From Candidatus Forterrea sp. (lineage in GTDB: Archaea > Iainarchaeota > Iainarchaeia > Iainarchaeales > JAAZKV01): 6,863 nt of DNA. Where the stretch lies: assembly GCA_020717885.1 (NCBI GenBank), contig DYDN01000047.1, positions 1-6,863 on the forward strand, read 5' to 3'. Made by a program: the position numbers and the translations under genes. Position 1 is the first letter of the stretch. Each line of letters opens with the position of its first letter. Below the pieces are notes generated by a model. The model saw nothing but the letters and a program-made list of their open reading frames with translations, made no database searches and was not told where the DNA came from. Shown here piece by piece: positions 1 through 4,104 of the stretch.

Positions 1-47
1 TCAAATGAACTGAGATTATTAAATGTTGCTACAATCAACAGAATTAT

Positions 48-176
48 CTATAGTTCATCAACACTATCAGTAAGGGCAAGGACAATATCGGTTACCGAAA
101 AAAACCATTCATTTCCGCTCCACACCCGCCTAATCTTCTTATCTTGAAAAACAACCAAAGCCTTTTTTTCATCCAT
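48..176 (-). pseudogene. BRO-N / phage antirepressor-type protein, truncated N-terminal fragment
   Basis: Reading the minus strand from the ATG at 174-176 gives 42 residues ending in TAG at 48-50. The peptide begins MDEKKALVVFQDKKIRRVW and continues with EWFFSVTDIVLALTDS. That pattern (charged start, hydrophobic strand, IRRVW, then EWxFSVxDIVxALTDS) is the signature of the BRO-N domain found in phage antirepressors and baculovirus BRO-like DNA-binding proteins. The domain normally runs about 100 residues and is followed by a variable C-terminal part. Here it stops soon after ALTDS, and the three frames that follow to the window edge show no obvious continuation. I read it as a decayed remnant of a virus- or plasmid-derived gene; a genuine miniprotein is less likely. 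A GGCGA stretch lies 6 nt before the ATG. An overlapping 63-codon frame at 92-283 is a shadow. The domain call is confident, the functional state is not. Confidence 0.7.
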
Positions 177-228
177 AAAAATCGCCAACCAAAATAGTAC
201 AAACCCATAATAACGTTTTCAAATTCAC

Positions 229-236
229 TATATAAA
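229..236 (-). promoter_or_regulatory. TATA box for the BRO-N fragment
   Basis: The minus strand reads TTTATATA, preceded by the purine-rich GAAAAC, which suits a BRE element. A transcript starting about 26 nt downstream would begin near 206 and leave a leader of about 30 nt before the ATG at 176. This is sequence-based only. Confidence 0.45.
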
Positions 237-300
237 GTTTTCACACCCATCCTGCCGGTAAAAGCAATTTCAGTTACACACAAAACATATACAACTTAAG

Positions 301-371
301 TGCAGCATCCGGGAATTGAACCCGGCTCGCGACCTTGGGAAGGTCGAATCGTACCGATCGACCAATGCTGC
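301..371 (-). tRNA. tRNA-Gly (anticodon CCC)
   Basis: The minus strand folds into a complete 71-nt cloverleaf. The acceptor stem GCAGCAT/ATGCTGC has seven Watson-Crick pairs, with A73 at 301. The D stem GTCG/CGAT encloses a loop containing GG, and the anticodon stem CGACC/GGTCG encloses loop TTCCCAA, giving anticodon CCC. A 4-nt variable loop is followed by T stem CCGGG/CCCGG with loop TTCAATT. CCA is not encoded (CTTAAG follows), so it must be added by CCA-adding enzyme. There is no intron. It reads glycine GGG codons in translation. The gene lies between the BRO-N fragment and the divergent tRNA-Cys. Confidence 0.96.
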
Positions 372-401
372 ATAACTAATTATAACACTCAATTAAACAG
401 T

Positions 402-409
402 TTTATAAA
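402..409 (-). promoter_or_regulatory. TATA box of tRNA-Gly
   Basis: TTTATAAA is centred about 34 nt upstream of the mature tRNA-Gly 5' end at 371. Archaeal transcription starts about 26 nt downstream of the TATA centre, so the primary transcript would carry a leader of roughly 8 nt for RNase P to remove. Confidence 0.6.
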
Positions 410-495
410 TAAAACGAAATAGAAAATCCATTAGAATTTACCATCGCATGGCTTAACAGCCTCGATTTTAGCGCAGGTTTTGCGAAGCAAAAAGT

Positions 496-656
496 GCAGG
501 GATGGCAGAACGGTCATGCACCCGCCTGCAGTCGGGCTTTTCTTGTGGACAAGAAAAGCTACGTTGCCAAAAGAAAAACTTTCGTGCATTCGCATGCAAG
601 CTTCTTTTGAAGAAGGTAGTTAGCGGGTTAAGAGGGTTCAACTCCCTCTCCTTGCT
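496..656 (+). tRNA. tRNA-Cys (anticodon GCA) with 90-nt intron
   Basis: The exons are 496-531 and 622-656, giving a 71-nt mature tRNA. The acceptor stem GCAGGGA/TCCTTGC has seven pairs including one G-T. U73 (656) is the cysteine discriminator identity base. The D stem GCA/TGC has three pairs and its loop contains GG. The anticodon stem CCCGC (521-525) pairs with GCGGG (623-627), and the spliced loop CTGCAGA matches archaeal tRNA-Cys. A 4-nt variable loop precedes T stem GAGGG/CCCTC with loop TTCAACT. CCA is not encoded. The intron interrupts the canonical 37/38 site. A leader hairpin, TTTTGC/GCAAAA with loop GAA, lies at 478-492 just upstream. The plus-strand frame at 502-696 over this gene is spurious. 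Its 3' end is duplicated at 1736-1749. Confidence 0.92.
532..621 (+). other. Archaeal tRNA-Cys intron (BHB-spliced)
   Basis: The splice-site geometry is visible. CTGC (526-529) pairs with GTAG (616-619, one G-T pair) as the central 4-bp helix. The 5' bulge is A530-G531-T532 and the 3' bulge is T620-T621-A622. Cutting between the second and third bulge nucleotides gives 531|532 and 621|622, exactly the 37/38 site expected for the archaeal splicing endonuclease. The anticodon stem forms the outer helix. On the intron side only C533-G615 continues the helix, so the motif is relaxed. The interior can form three hairpins: GCTTTTCTTGT/ACAAGAAAAGC (536-546/549-559), TGCAT/ATGCA (585-589/594-598) and CTTCTT/AAGAAG (601-606/610-615). 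Confidence 0.85.
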
Positions 657-657
657 T
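644..657 (+). repeat. attL-like copy of the tRNA-Cys 3' end (14-nt direct repeat)
   Basis: CCCTCTCCTTGCTT covers the T-stem 3' strand, the acceptor 3' strand, the discriminator and one base beyond. It is identical to 1736-1749 in the same orientation. Placement at a tRNA 3' end is typical of integrase attachment sites. Confidence 0.5.
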
Positions 658-680
658 CAAAGCAGCGCCAATGCTTTGAA
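656..680 (+). terminator. Hairpin directly after tRNA-Cys
   Basis: TTCAAAGCA (656-664) and TGCTTTGAA (672-680) form a perfect 9-bp inverted repeat with a 7-nt loop, starting on the discriminator base. No T-run follows, so it may be a processing or 3'-end structure instead of a terminator. Folding would compete with the last base of the tRNA. Confidence 0.35.
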
Positions 681-769
681 CCCCAAGAATACTTAACAAA
701 AACAACACATTAAGACAATCTGAAAAAAATAAACCTTTTTAAGGAAGAAACAATAGACTACTCCCCCCT

Positions 770-806
770 CCCCGAGTGCCGCAGCCAGCGTAATTCCGGG
801 GATTAC
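770..806 (+). other. GC-rich hairpin segment resembling the 16S rRNA 530 loop
   Basis: CCCCG (770-774) can pair with CGGGG (797-801); alternatively GTAAT (790-794) pairs with ATTAC (802-806) around a 7-nt loop. The interior (776-797) reads GTGCC, GCAGCC, AGCG, TAATTCC. This differs from the universal 530-loop sequence only by three single-base indels. It is too short and too altered to be a working rRNA, and its role is unknown. Confidence 0.3.
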
Positions 807-810
807 TAAA

Positions 811-820
811 GAATAAATAG
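811..820 (+). promoter_or_regulatory. TATA-like box for the 252-aa ORF
   Basis: GAATAAATAG is centred about 26 nt before the ATG at 842, the spacing expected for a leaderless archaeal mRNA. No Shine-Dalgarno sequence precedes the ATG. A second candidate, CTTTTTAAG at 734-742, would instead give a leader of about 75 nt. Confidence 0.35.
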
Positions 821-841
821 ACAATACCCCACCATTAGTCT

Positions 842-1600
842 ATGCCTGTTAGAAAATATAAAAGTCAAAAATTAGATCACCCTCCGATTGTCTTCTTTAA
901 AGGACATGAAAATGAATTAAATCAAAAAAGTGGATTTAGATTAACCCAAAAAATATTGGAATCCCAACAATTGAAAGAGTGGCTAAAAGCGTTTCCTGTC
1001 GGAAACGCCAATGTCGGAAACGCAAAAACAACTCTCCAAAAATTCAAAGCACTCGTAAATACCGAACTTAAAAAAATAAGACAACAAAAAACTAGAAATA
1101 GTATTATAAGAGCGGAAACACCTAACGGCCATTTTTGGTTTAATATAACTCGCTCAAAAAATGGAATTGTTACAATGAGACTTCAACCGGTTTATCATGG
1201 AATACATGCCGGAAAAGACATAAGTTCTTGGGAGATGCTGAACAAAATATTAGGAGAAGGATTCAAAGGAACACAGCCACCAAACGTAATTGCAAAACTA
1301 AAACATAGTAAACTTACTTTGGATGCAACTATTGATCCAACACCAGGAATTACATGCAGAGATCACTATAACATAGAATTACTTGCACCCGTCTCATATA
1401 CAAACCAACATGATATCACACACCATAATGAGGACTTCGTAAGACAAGCTACACCACGACAAATAAGCCGAATAAATATCATTCTAAGTGACCGAGTAAC
1501 TGACACAGAACGGGAAGCCAAAAAAGCATTCTACAGAAAAGCATTAAAAGGACACAATCTGCGATTCTTCAAATTGTTTGATGACACAAAACCTATTTAG
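842..1600 (+). CDS. Uncharacterised protein, possible ADP-ribosyltransferase-fold enzyme
   Basis: This is a 252-residue soluble protein with no signal peptide or membrane segment, and I do not recognise the family. The first 90 residues are basic and contain a 5-residue tandem repeat (VGNAN, VGNAK, residues 53-62). Residues 117-142 read VYHGI, then W130, then ILGEGFKG. This resembles the HG...ILxxG strand-helix that opens many ART-fold proteins (DarT, Tpt1, PARP-like). Residues 169-174 (GITCRD) resemble the second ART strand (ISxTRD). Residues 196-213 (NEDFVRQATPRQISRINI) resemble the E-strand followed by P..I. On that reading the candidate catalytic residues are H119 and E197. This is motif-level inference and could be wrong. 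An AATAAATA box at 811-820 lies 26 nt before the ATG, which fits a leaderless transcript. The gene is alone between two copies of the tRNA-Cys 3' end, so it may be mobile cargo. Confidence 0.6.
   Translation: MPVRKYKSQKLDHPPIVFFKGHENELNQKSGFRLTQKILESQQLKEWLKAFPVGNANVGNAKTTLQKFKALVNTELKKIRQQKTRNSIIRAETPNGHFWFNITRSKNGIVTMRLQPVYHGIHAGKDISSWEMLNKILGEGFKGTQPPNVIAKLKHSKLTLDATIDPTPGITCRDHYNIELLAPVSYTNQHDITHHNEDFVRQATPRQISRINIILSDRVTDTEREAKKAFYRKALKGHNLRFFKLFDDTKPI
997..1023 (+). repeat. Tandem in-frame 12-bp repeat, period 15
   Basis: TGTCGGAAACGC occurs at 997-1008 and 1012-1023, encoding VGNA twice. GCGTTTCC at 989-996 is the exact reverse complement of GGAAACGC, so it can form an 8-bp hairpin with either copy. 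This looks like a recent slippage duplication within the 252-aa ORF. Confidence 0.7.
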
Positions 1601-1735
1601 AAGAAAGATAACGAAGTATAAAAATCCCACCACCCCCCTCCTCTCGACTAGAATTTCACAGAAGAAACAATACACAAAAAGAACTGAATAAACACTCCGT
1701 CTATAGCAGTTGAAACTACCCCTAAAGGTATTAGG

Positions 1736-1749
1736 CCCTCTCCTTGCTT
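1736..1749 (+). repeat. attR-like duplicate of the tRNA-Cys 3' end
   Basis: This is an exact 14-nt match to 644-657 in the same orientation, with no other tRNA sequence around it. It lies almost entirely within the hairpin GCCCT (1735-1739)/AGGGC (1750-1754), so structure is an alternative explanation for its conservation. Confidence 0.45.
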
Positions 1750-1786
1750 AGGGCACAATTGTTTTTTGGAAAAGCGCCTGACAACC

Positions 1787-1794
1787 TTTTTAAA
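1787..1794 (+). promoter_or_regulatory. TATA box of the L10e gene
   Basis: TTTTTAAA lies inside the inverted repeat AACCTTT/AAAGGTT (1783-1789/1792-1798). Transcription would start near 1817, giving a leader of about 55 nt that contains the two TAAGGCTTA copies and the GGTGA ribosome binding site. A second weaker box, TTTATTTAGTATA, lies at 1848-1860. Confidence 0.45.
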
Positions 1795-1817
1795 GGTTTT
1801 TATGAGCAAGTATTTCG

Positions 1818-1840
1818 TAAGGCTTAGAGAATAAGGCTTA
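1818..1840 (+). repeat. Two TAAGGCTTA repeats in the L10e leader
   Basis: TAAGGCTTA occurs at 1818-1826 and 1832-1840, and each copy is itself a small palindrome. The second extends to AATAAG/CTTATT and is followed by a T-run. They lie in the predicted 5' leader and may be a regulatory or protein-binding site. Confidence 0.4.
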
Positions 1841-1862
1841 TTTTTAGTTTATTTAGTATACT

Positions 1863-1867
1863 GGTGA
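1863..1867 (+). promoter_or_regulatory. Shine-Dalgarno site of L10e
   Basis: GGTGA lies 5 nt before the ATG at 1873 and complements the 3' end of archaeal 16S rRNA (ATCACCTCC). It fixes the L10e start and shows that this gene has a leadered mRNA. Confidence 0.7.
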
Positions 1868-1872
1868 GTTAA

Positions 1873-2703
1873 ATGGGCATAAGACCTGCAAAGTGCTATA
1901 GAAGTCCTAGGAATAAGAAGAGACTACGTAATGGTGCAAGCGGGCACTCAAGAAGAACCAGATTTCAGAGAGCTTATACTAGAATTGCAATTAATGTTCC
2001 AGATAGAAATTATATTGGAGCAGCACCGCAGCTAAAAATCAGGCAATTTAACATGGGTAACCCTTTACTAAAGTACGACACTGTTGCTGATTTGCTTGTT
2101 AAAGACTCAATTGATATTAGAGATAATGCAATTGAAAGTGTAAGATCAACTGTTAATAGAAAACTCGTGAAAGATTTGGGCAAGGACTCATACTTCATGA
2201 AAGTAAGAGTATTCCCAAGCAATATTATGAGAGAGAATAAGCAAGCACAGGGAGCTGGTGCTGATCGTGTATCCCAAGGAATGACACTAGCATTTGGAGT
2301 ACCAATTGGAAGAACAGCAAGAGTAAGAGCAGGACAAGTAATGATGAGTGTTCTTTGCATGAAAGAACAAAAAGAAAAAGTAAGAATAGCACTACTAAGA
2401 GCAAACGCTAAATTCCCATGCAAAATTGAAATTGTTTTCCATGATGACATTAAATCTTTAGGAACTTTACCATCAAAAGCAATCGAAGAAAAGGTTGTGG
2501 AAGTAAAGAAAGAAGTTACTGCAGAAGGGACAGCAGTTGCTCCAGGGGCAGAAGGAGCAGCAGGAACAACACCCGCAGCAGGAGCAAAACCAGGGGCACC
2601 AGGAACAGCACCAACAGGCGGAAAGACACCCGAAAGCACCGCAAAACCAGCAGCTGGCGACAAGAAAGCACCTGCAAAGAACCCTGGAAAGAAAGGAAAT
2701 TAA
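1873..2703 (+). CDS. rpl10e: Large-subunit ribosomal protein L10e (uL16) with C-terminal low-complexity extension
   Basis: This is an archaeal/eukaryotic-type uL16, which contacts tRNA near the peptidyl-transferase centre and is needed for subunit joining. The start MGIRPAKCYR and the segments AYTR, IRQFNMGN, RDNAIES and RENKQAQGAGADRVSQGM (residues 120-137) are family hallmarks. FGVPIGRTARV follows, then the final helix and strand (KVRIALLRANAKFPCKIEIV). Archaeal homologues are usually about 170-180 residues; this one has 276. About 20 extra basic residues lie between the N-terminal RPAKCYR and AYTR. Beyond residue about 205 there is a tail (214-276) made almost wholly of A, G, P, T, K and E, predicted to be disordered. 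The start is supported by GGTGA 5 nt upstream. The gene stands alone with its own promoter and terminator. The overlapping minus-strand frames at 2010-2663, 2473-2724 and 2516-2755 are shadows of this composition. Confidence 0.96.
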   Translation: MGIRPAKCYRSPRNKKRLRNGASGHSRRTRFQRAYTRIAINVPDRNYIGAAPQLKIRQFNMGNPLLKYDTVADLLVKDSIDIRDNAIESVRSTVNRKLVKDLGKDSYFMKVRVFPSNIMRENKQAQGAGADRVSQGMTLAFGVPIGRTARVRAGQVMMSVLCMKEQKEKVRIALLRANAKFPCKIEIVFHDDIKSLGTLPSKAIEEKVVEVKKEVTAEGTAVAPGAEGAAGTTPAAGAKPGAPGTAPTGGKTPESTAKPAAGDKKAPAKNPGKKGN

Positions 2704-2716
2704 TTCTTTTAATAGA

Positions 2717-2752
2717 GAGCACAAAGAAAGTGCTCCCCAAAAACTTTTTTTT
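2717..2752 (+). terminator. Terminator of L10e
   Basis: GAGCAC (2717-2722) and GTGCTC (2730-2735) form a 6-bp hairpin with a 7-nt loop. A run of eight T follows at 2745-2752, the usual archaeal termination signal. The run ends on the stop codon of the convergent pepE gene. Confidence 0.6.
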
Positions 2753-3522
2753 CAAATCTTTTTCTTACTTAATAATTCGCTTAATTCGAACCATTTGTTT
2801 TTTTCGAGTTTTTGCTTGAAGAATTTTCCTTTACTCCAAAAGATTTTGTGTCCACTGGAACTTTTCTTTGAAGTAATTATCCTTGCTTTCTCTCCAATTA
2901 CTTCAAGTGCAGAACAGTTCTCAAGAGCAATTGCAACTCCTGGAGTTTTCTTCATCATTTCTTTCAAGTTCTCCGCGCGCTCCTCAGAATCAAAATGTGG
3001 ACAGGAAGTAATTTTGAGAAACCCGAGTCCAGAAACCCGAATGTAATCCGCTTCTGGGTTCTTGAACTTGCGCGAATCCGAGTGACCATATCTACACCAG
3101 CAAAGCGCTCCTGCACTCAGGCCTGAAAGAACAATTCCTTTTTCCCTTGCTTTCGCTAGAATTTTATCTATCCCCGCTTTTTTCCACGCGCGAATCATTC
3201 TGAAAGTGTTTCCTCCACCAACATAAACAATATCGGCAGCGAGAACAATCTTTTCTAGTTTTGCACGCGAAAGTTTGTTGTGAATCAAAGGAAGGGCGCT
3301 AACTTTACACCCAAGCCTTTTCCCAAAGTGCTCCTCAACAACCTTTATGTATCCCTTTGAATCCCCGCTCGCGGTTGGAAGAAAAAGCACTTTTGGATGC
3401 TTCTTTCCCGTGAGCTTAATTATTTCCTTATCAATTGAAGTGGTTTCAATCGGGTAGCGCCCGCCTTCTTTTTTTGGACGACCAATCTCTCCCCCTCCAA
3501 TCGCAACTATTCTTTGAACCAT
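2752..3522 (-). CDS. pepE: Peptidase S51 family (dipeptidase E-like / cyanophycinase-like) serine hydrolase
   Basis: This is a 256-residue cytosolic protein with the glutamine-amidotransferase-like fold of family S51. Known members are serine peptidases that cleave Asp-X dipeptides, cyanophycin or related substrates. In order: RIVAIGGGEIG at the N-terminus (residues 4-14), KVLFLPTASGDS (44-55), DIVYVGGGNTF (97-107) and the nucleophile elbow LSGLSAGAL with Ser136. Asp149 lies 13 residues after the serine and His176 is in CPHFD, giving a plausible Ser-His-Asp triad like that of PepE. ALENCSALEV (199-208) is also typical. Length is close to the family norm (about 230-260). The substrate cannot be read from sequence; there is no cyanophycin synthetase nearby. 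The gene converges on L10e. GGAG lies 11 nt before the ATG, and the region upstream is rich in inverted repeats that may act as a leader. Confidence 0.88.
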   Translation of the reverse strand: MVQRIVAIGGGEIGRPKKEGGRYPIETTSIDKEIIKLTGKKHPKVLFLPTASGDSKGYIKVVEEHFGKRLGCKVSALPLIHNKLSRAKLEKIVLAADIVYVGGGNTFRMIRAWKKAGIDKILAKAREKGIVLSGLSAGALCWCRYGHSDSRKFKNPEADYIRVSGLGFLKITSCPHFDSEERAENLKEMMKKTPGVAIALENCSALEVIGEKARIITSKKSSSGHKIFWSKGKFFKQKLEKNKWFELSELLSKKKI

Positions 3523-3525
3523 AAT

Positions 3526-3649
3526 AACATCAACTCCAATAAGGCTTCAATTAATAAAAACCCATTGGAAGAACATGAAGCCAATTAAAATTTCTTCCAA
3601 AGCACCAAGGCTTTGGATACGGGCCCCTTGGCTAGCCCTAGTTGATGTT
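3526..3649 (-). promoter_or_regulatory. Inverted-repeat-rich leader of pepE (candidate structured RNA)
   Basis: Within 124 nt there are several perfect pairings. The outer arms are AACATCAACT (3526-3535) and AGTTGATGTT (3640-3649). Inside are GGCTTCA/TGAAGCC (3543-3549/3576-3582), TTGGAAGAA/TTCTTCCAA (3565-3573/3592-3600), TCCAAAGC/GCTTTGGA (3596-3603/3610-3617) and GGGC/GCCC (3621-3624/3635-3638). The second and third sets interleave, so they are either a pseudoknot or alternative states. The loop CCAAG of the fourth pair can pair with CTTGG (3627-3631). On the minus strand the outer stem ends 3 nt before the pepE ATG and includes part of its GGAG. A TATA-like stretch at 3550-3560 could instead start a near-leaderless pepE transcript, in which case this is DNA-level structure only. 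Confidence 0.4.
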
Positions 3650-3662
3650 TGAATTATCATTT

Positions 3663-3735
3663 AGTGCAGCGGCAAGCAATATAGAAGAAGATACTCCGAA
3701 AGGGAGCTCAAAAGTCATTCCTTCGCACTGCATAT
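3663..3735 (-). ncRNA. Candidate rod-like small RNA
   Basis: The two ends pair imperfectly over about 17 positions (TGCAG with CTGCA, then GCG, AAG and AAT matches with small internal loops). The apex is CTCC/GGAG around a 5-nt loop. The plus strand can form the same rod. I favour the minus strand because a TATA-like box (3755-3764, reading TATTTATTAA on minus) would place transcription start near 3733, at the base of the rod. I cannot match it to a known RNA family: no C/D boxes and no ACA are visible at the expected places. Confidence 0.25.
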
Positions 3736-3745
3736 TGAATCAATG

Positions 3746-3757
3746 TAATCGCGATTA
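3746..3757. promoter_or_regulatory. 12-bp palindrome TAATCGCGATTA
   Basis: This is a perfect 12-bp palindrome in the gene-free region between pepE and the RHH gene, touching the minus-strand TATA-like box at 3755-3764. That position suits an operator for a dimeric regulator, but no cognate is identified. Confidence 0.35.
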
Positions 3758-3802
3758 ATAAATACTTTTAACGCGAATATGTAACAAAATGAGCACCAAA
3801 AC

Positions 3803-3812
3803 TAATAAAAAT
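3803..3812 (+). promoter_or_regulatory. TATA-like box of the RHH gene
   Basis: TAATAAAAAT is centred about 27 nt before the ATG at 3835, consistent with a leaderless transcript; no ribosome binding site precedes the ATG. Another A/T stretch at 3759-3771 could serve a longer leader. Confidence 0.35.
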
Positions 3813-3832
3813 CAATTGTATACACAATTGAT
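3811..3832. promoter_or_regulatory. 22-bp palindromic operator before the RHH gene
   Basis: The 9-bp arms ATCAATTGT (3811-3819) and ACAATTGAT (3824-3832) flank a 4-bp centre, ATAC. The site fills the space between the TATA-like box and the start codon, where a bound repressor would block transcription initiation. RHH proteins bind such dyads as dimers, so autorepression by the adjacent gene is the natural inference. Confidence 0.6.
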
Positions 3833-3834
3833 GT

Positions 3835-4104
3835 ATGGTCAATGCAATGGTTAATTTGAGGCTTAATGACAAGGTGCTGAAAAAGCTTGACGGTGTAATA
3901 AAACAAGGGTTATATTCAAACAGGACCGAATTCATCAAATCAGCAATTATTAAAGCAATAGATGATTTTGATACAAAGCAAGCAATATTGGAATTAAAAA
4001 GAAGGCAAGGCGAAGGAAAAAGACGCGGAATAAAAGAACCAACCCCTGAAGAATTTGATAAAATAAGGGAAAAAGTCTGGGAACAACTCCACGGCAAAAA
4101 TTAG
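3835..4104 (+). CDS. Ribbon-helix-helix (CopG/VapB-type) transcriptional regulator, likely antitoxin
   Basis: This is an 89-residue protein. Residues 5-45 form a clear RHH domain: a polar strand (MVNLRLND), helix 1 (KVLKKLDGVIKQGL), the turn YSNRTEF, and helix 2 (IKSAIIKAIDDF). The residues R9 and N11 in the strand and S28-N29-R30 in the turn are where RHH proteins touch DNA. The remainder (46-89) is highly charged and predicted helical, the part that in VapB-like antitoxins wraps the toxin. A start at the ATG at 3847, which begins directly with MVNLRL, is also possible; the longer start is given because the TATA-like box and operator sit at the right distance. The stop overlaps the stop of the convergent PIN gene by 3 nt. 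Antitoxin identity is inferred from this pairing. Confidence 0.85.
   Translation: MVNAMVNLRLNDKVLKKLDGVIKQGLYSNRTEFIKSAIIKAIDDFDTKQAILELKRRQGEGKRRGIKEPTPEEFDKIREKVWEQLHGKN

Larger units (their letters stand above)
1601..1872. other. Intergenic region between the 252-aa ORF and L10e
   Basis: This 272-nt stretch holds no credible ORF. It contains a C-rich tract (1633-1641) and a GAAGAAACAATA copy (1661-1672), both also found upstream of the 252-aa ORF at 763-771 and 744-755. It also contains the tRNA-end repeat with its hairpin, then the L10e promoter and leader. CCTAA/TTAGG (1721-1725/1731-1735) is an additional small hairpin. Confidence 0.5.

Noticed and set aside
92..283. 63-aa minus-strand ORF
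   Set aside because: It shares DNA with the BRO-N fragment in another frame and its product looks random; the 42-aa frame has recognisable domain motifs.
502..696. 64-aa plus-strand ORF over the tRNA-Cys gene
   Set aside because: It lies almost wholly in the tRNA exons, intron and trailing hairpin, so it is not coding.
997..1023. CRISPR-like repeat
   Set aside because: Only two 12-bp copies 3 bp apart and in frame within a gene; no spacers.
775..1655. Group I intron core (CCGCAGCC like element Q, CGACTAGA like element R) around the 252-aa ORF
   Set aside because: No matching P or S elements or P1 pairing could be found, and the adjacent tRNA is already complete with a BHB intron.
2010..2755. 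Minus-strand ORFs of 217, 83 and 79 aa opposite L10e, and the plus-strand 169-aa ORF at 2537-3046
   Set aside because: Low-complexity shadows of the L10e tail and of pepE; the real genes have family motifs and translation signals.
3640..3735. C/D or H/ACA guide RNA in the pepE upstream region
   Set aside because: A TTGATGT resembles box C, but no CTGA box D or ACA is at the required spacing on either strand.
3768..4097. 109-aa minus-strand ORF opposite the RHH gene
   Set aside because: It covers the promoter, operator and antisense of a clear RHH domain and has no recognisable motifs.
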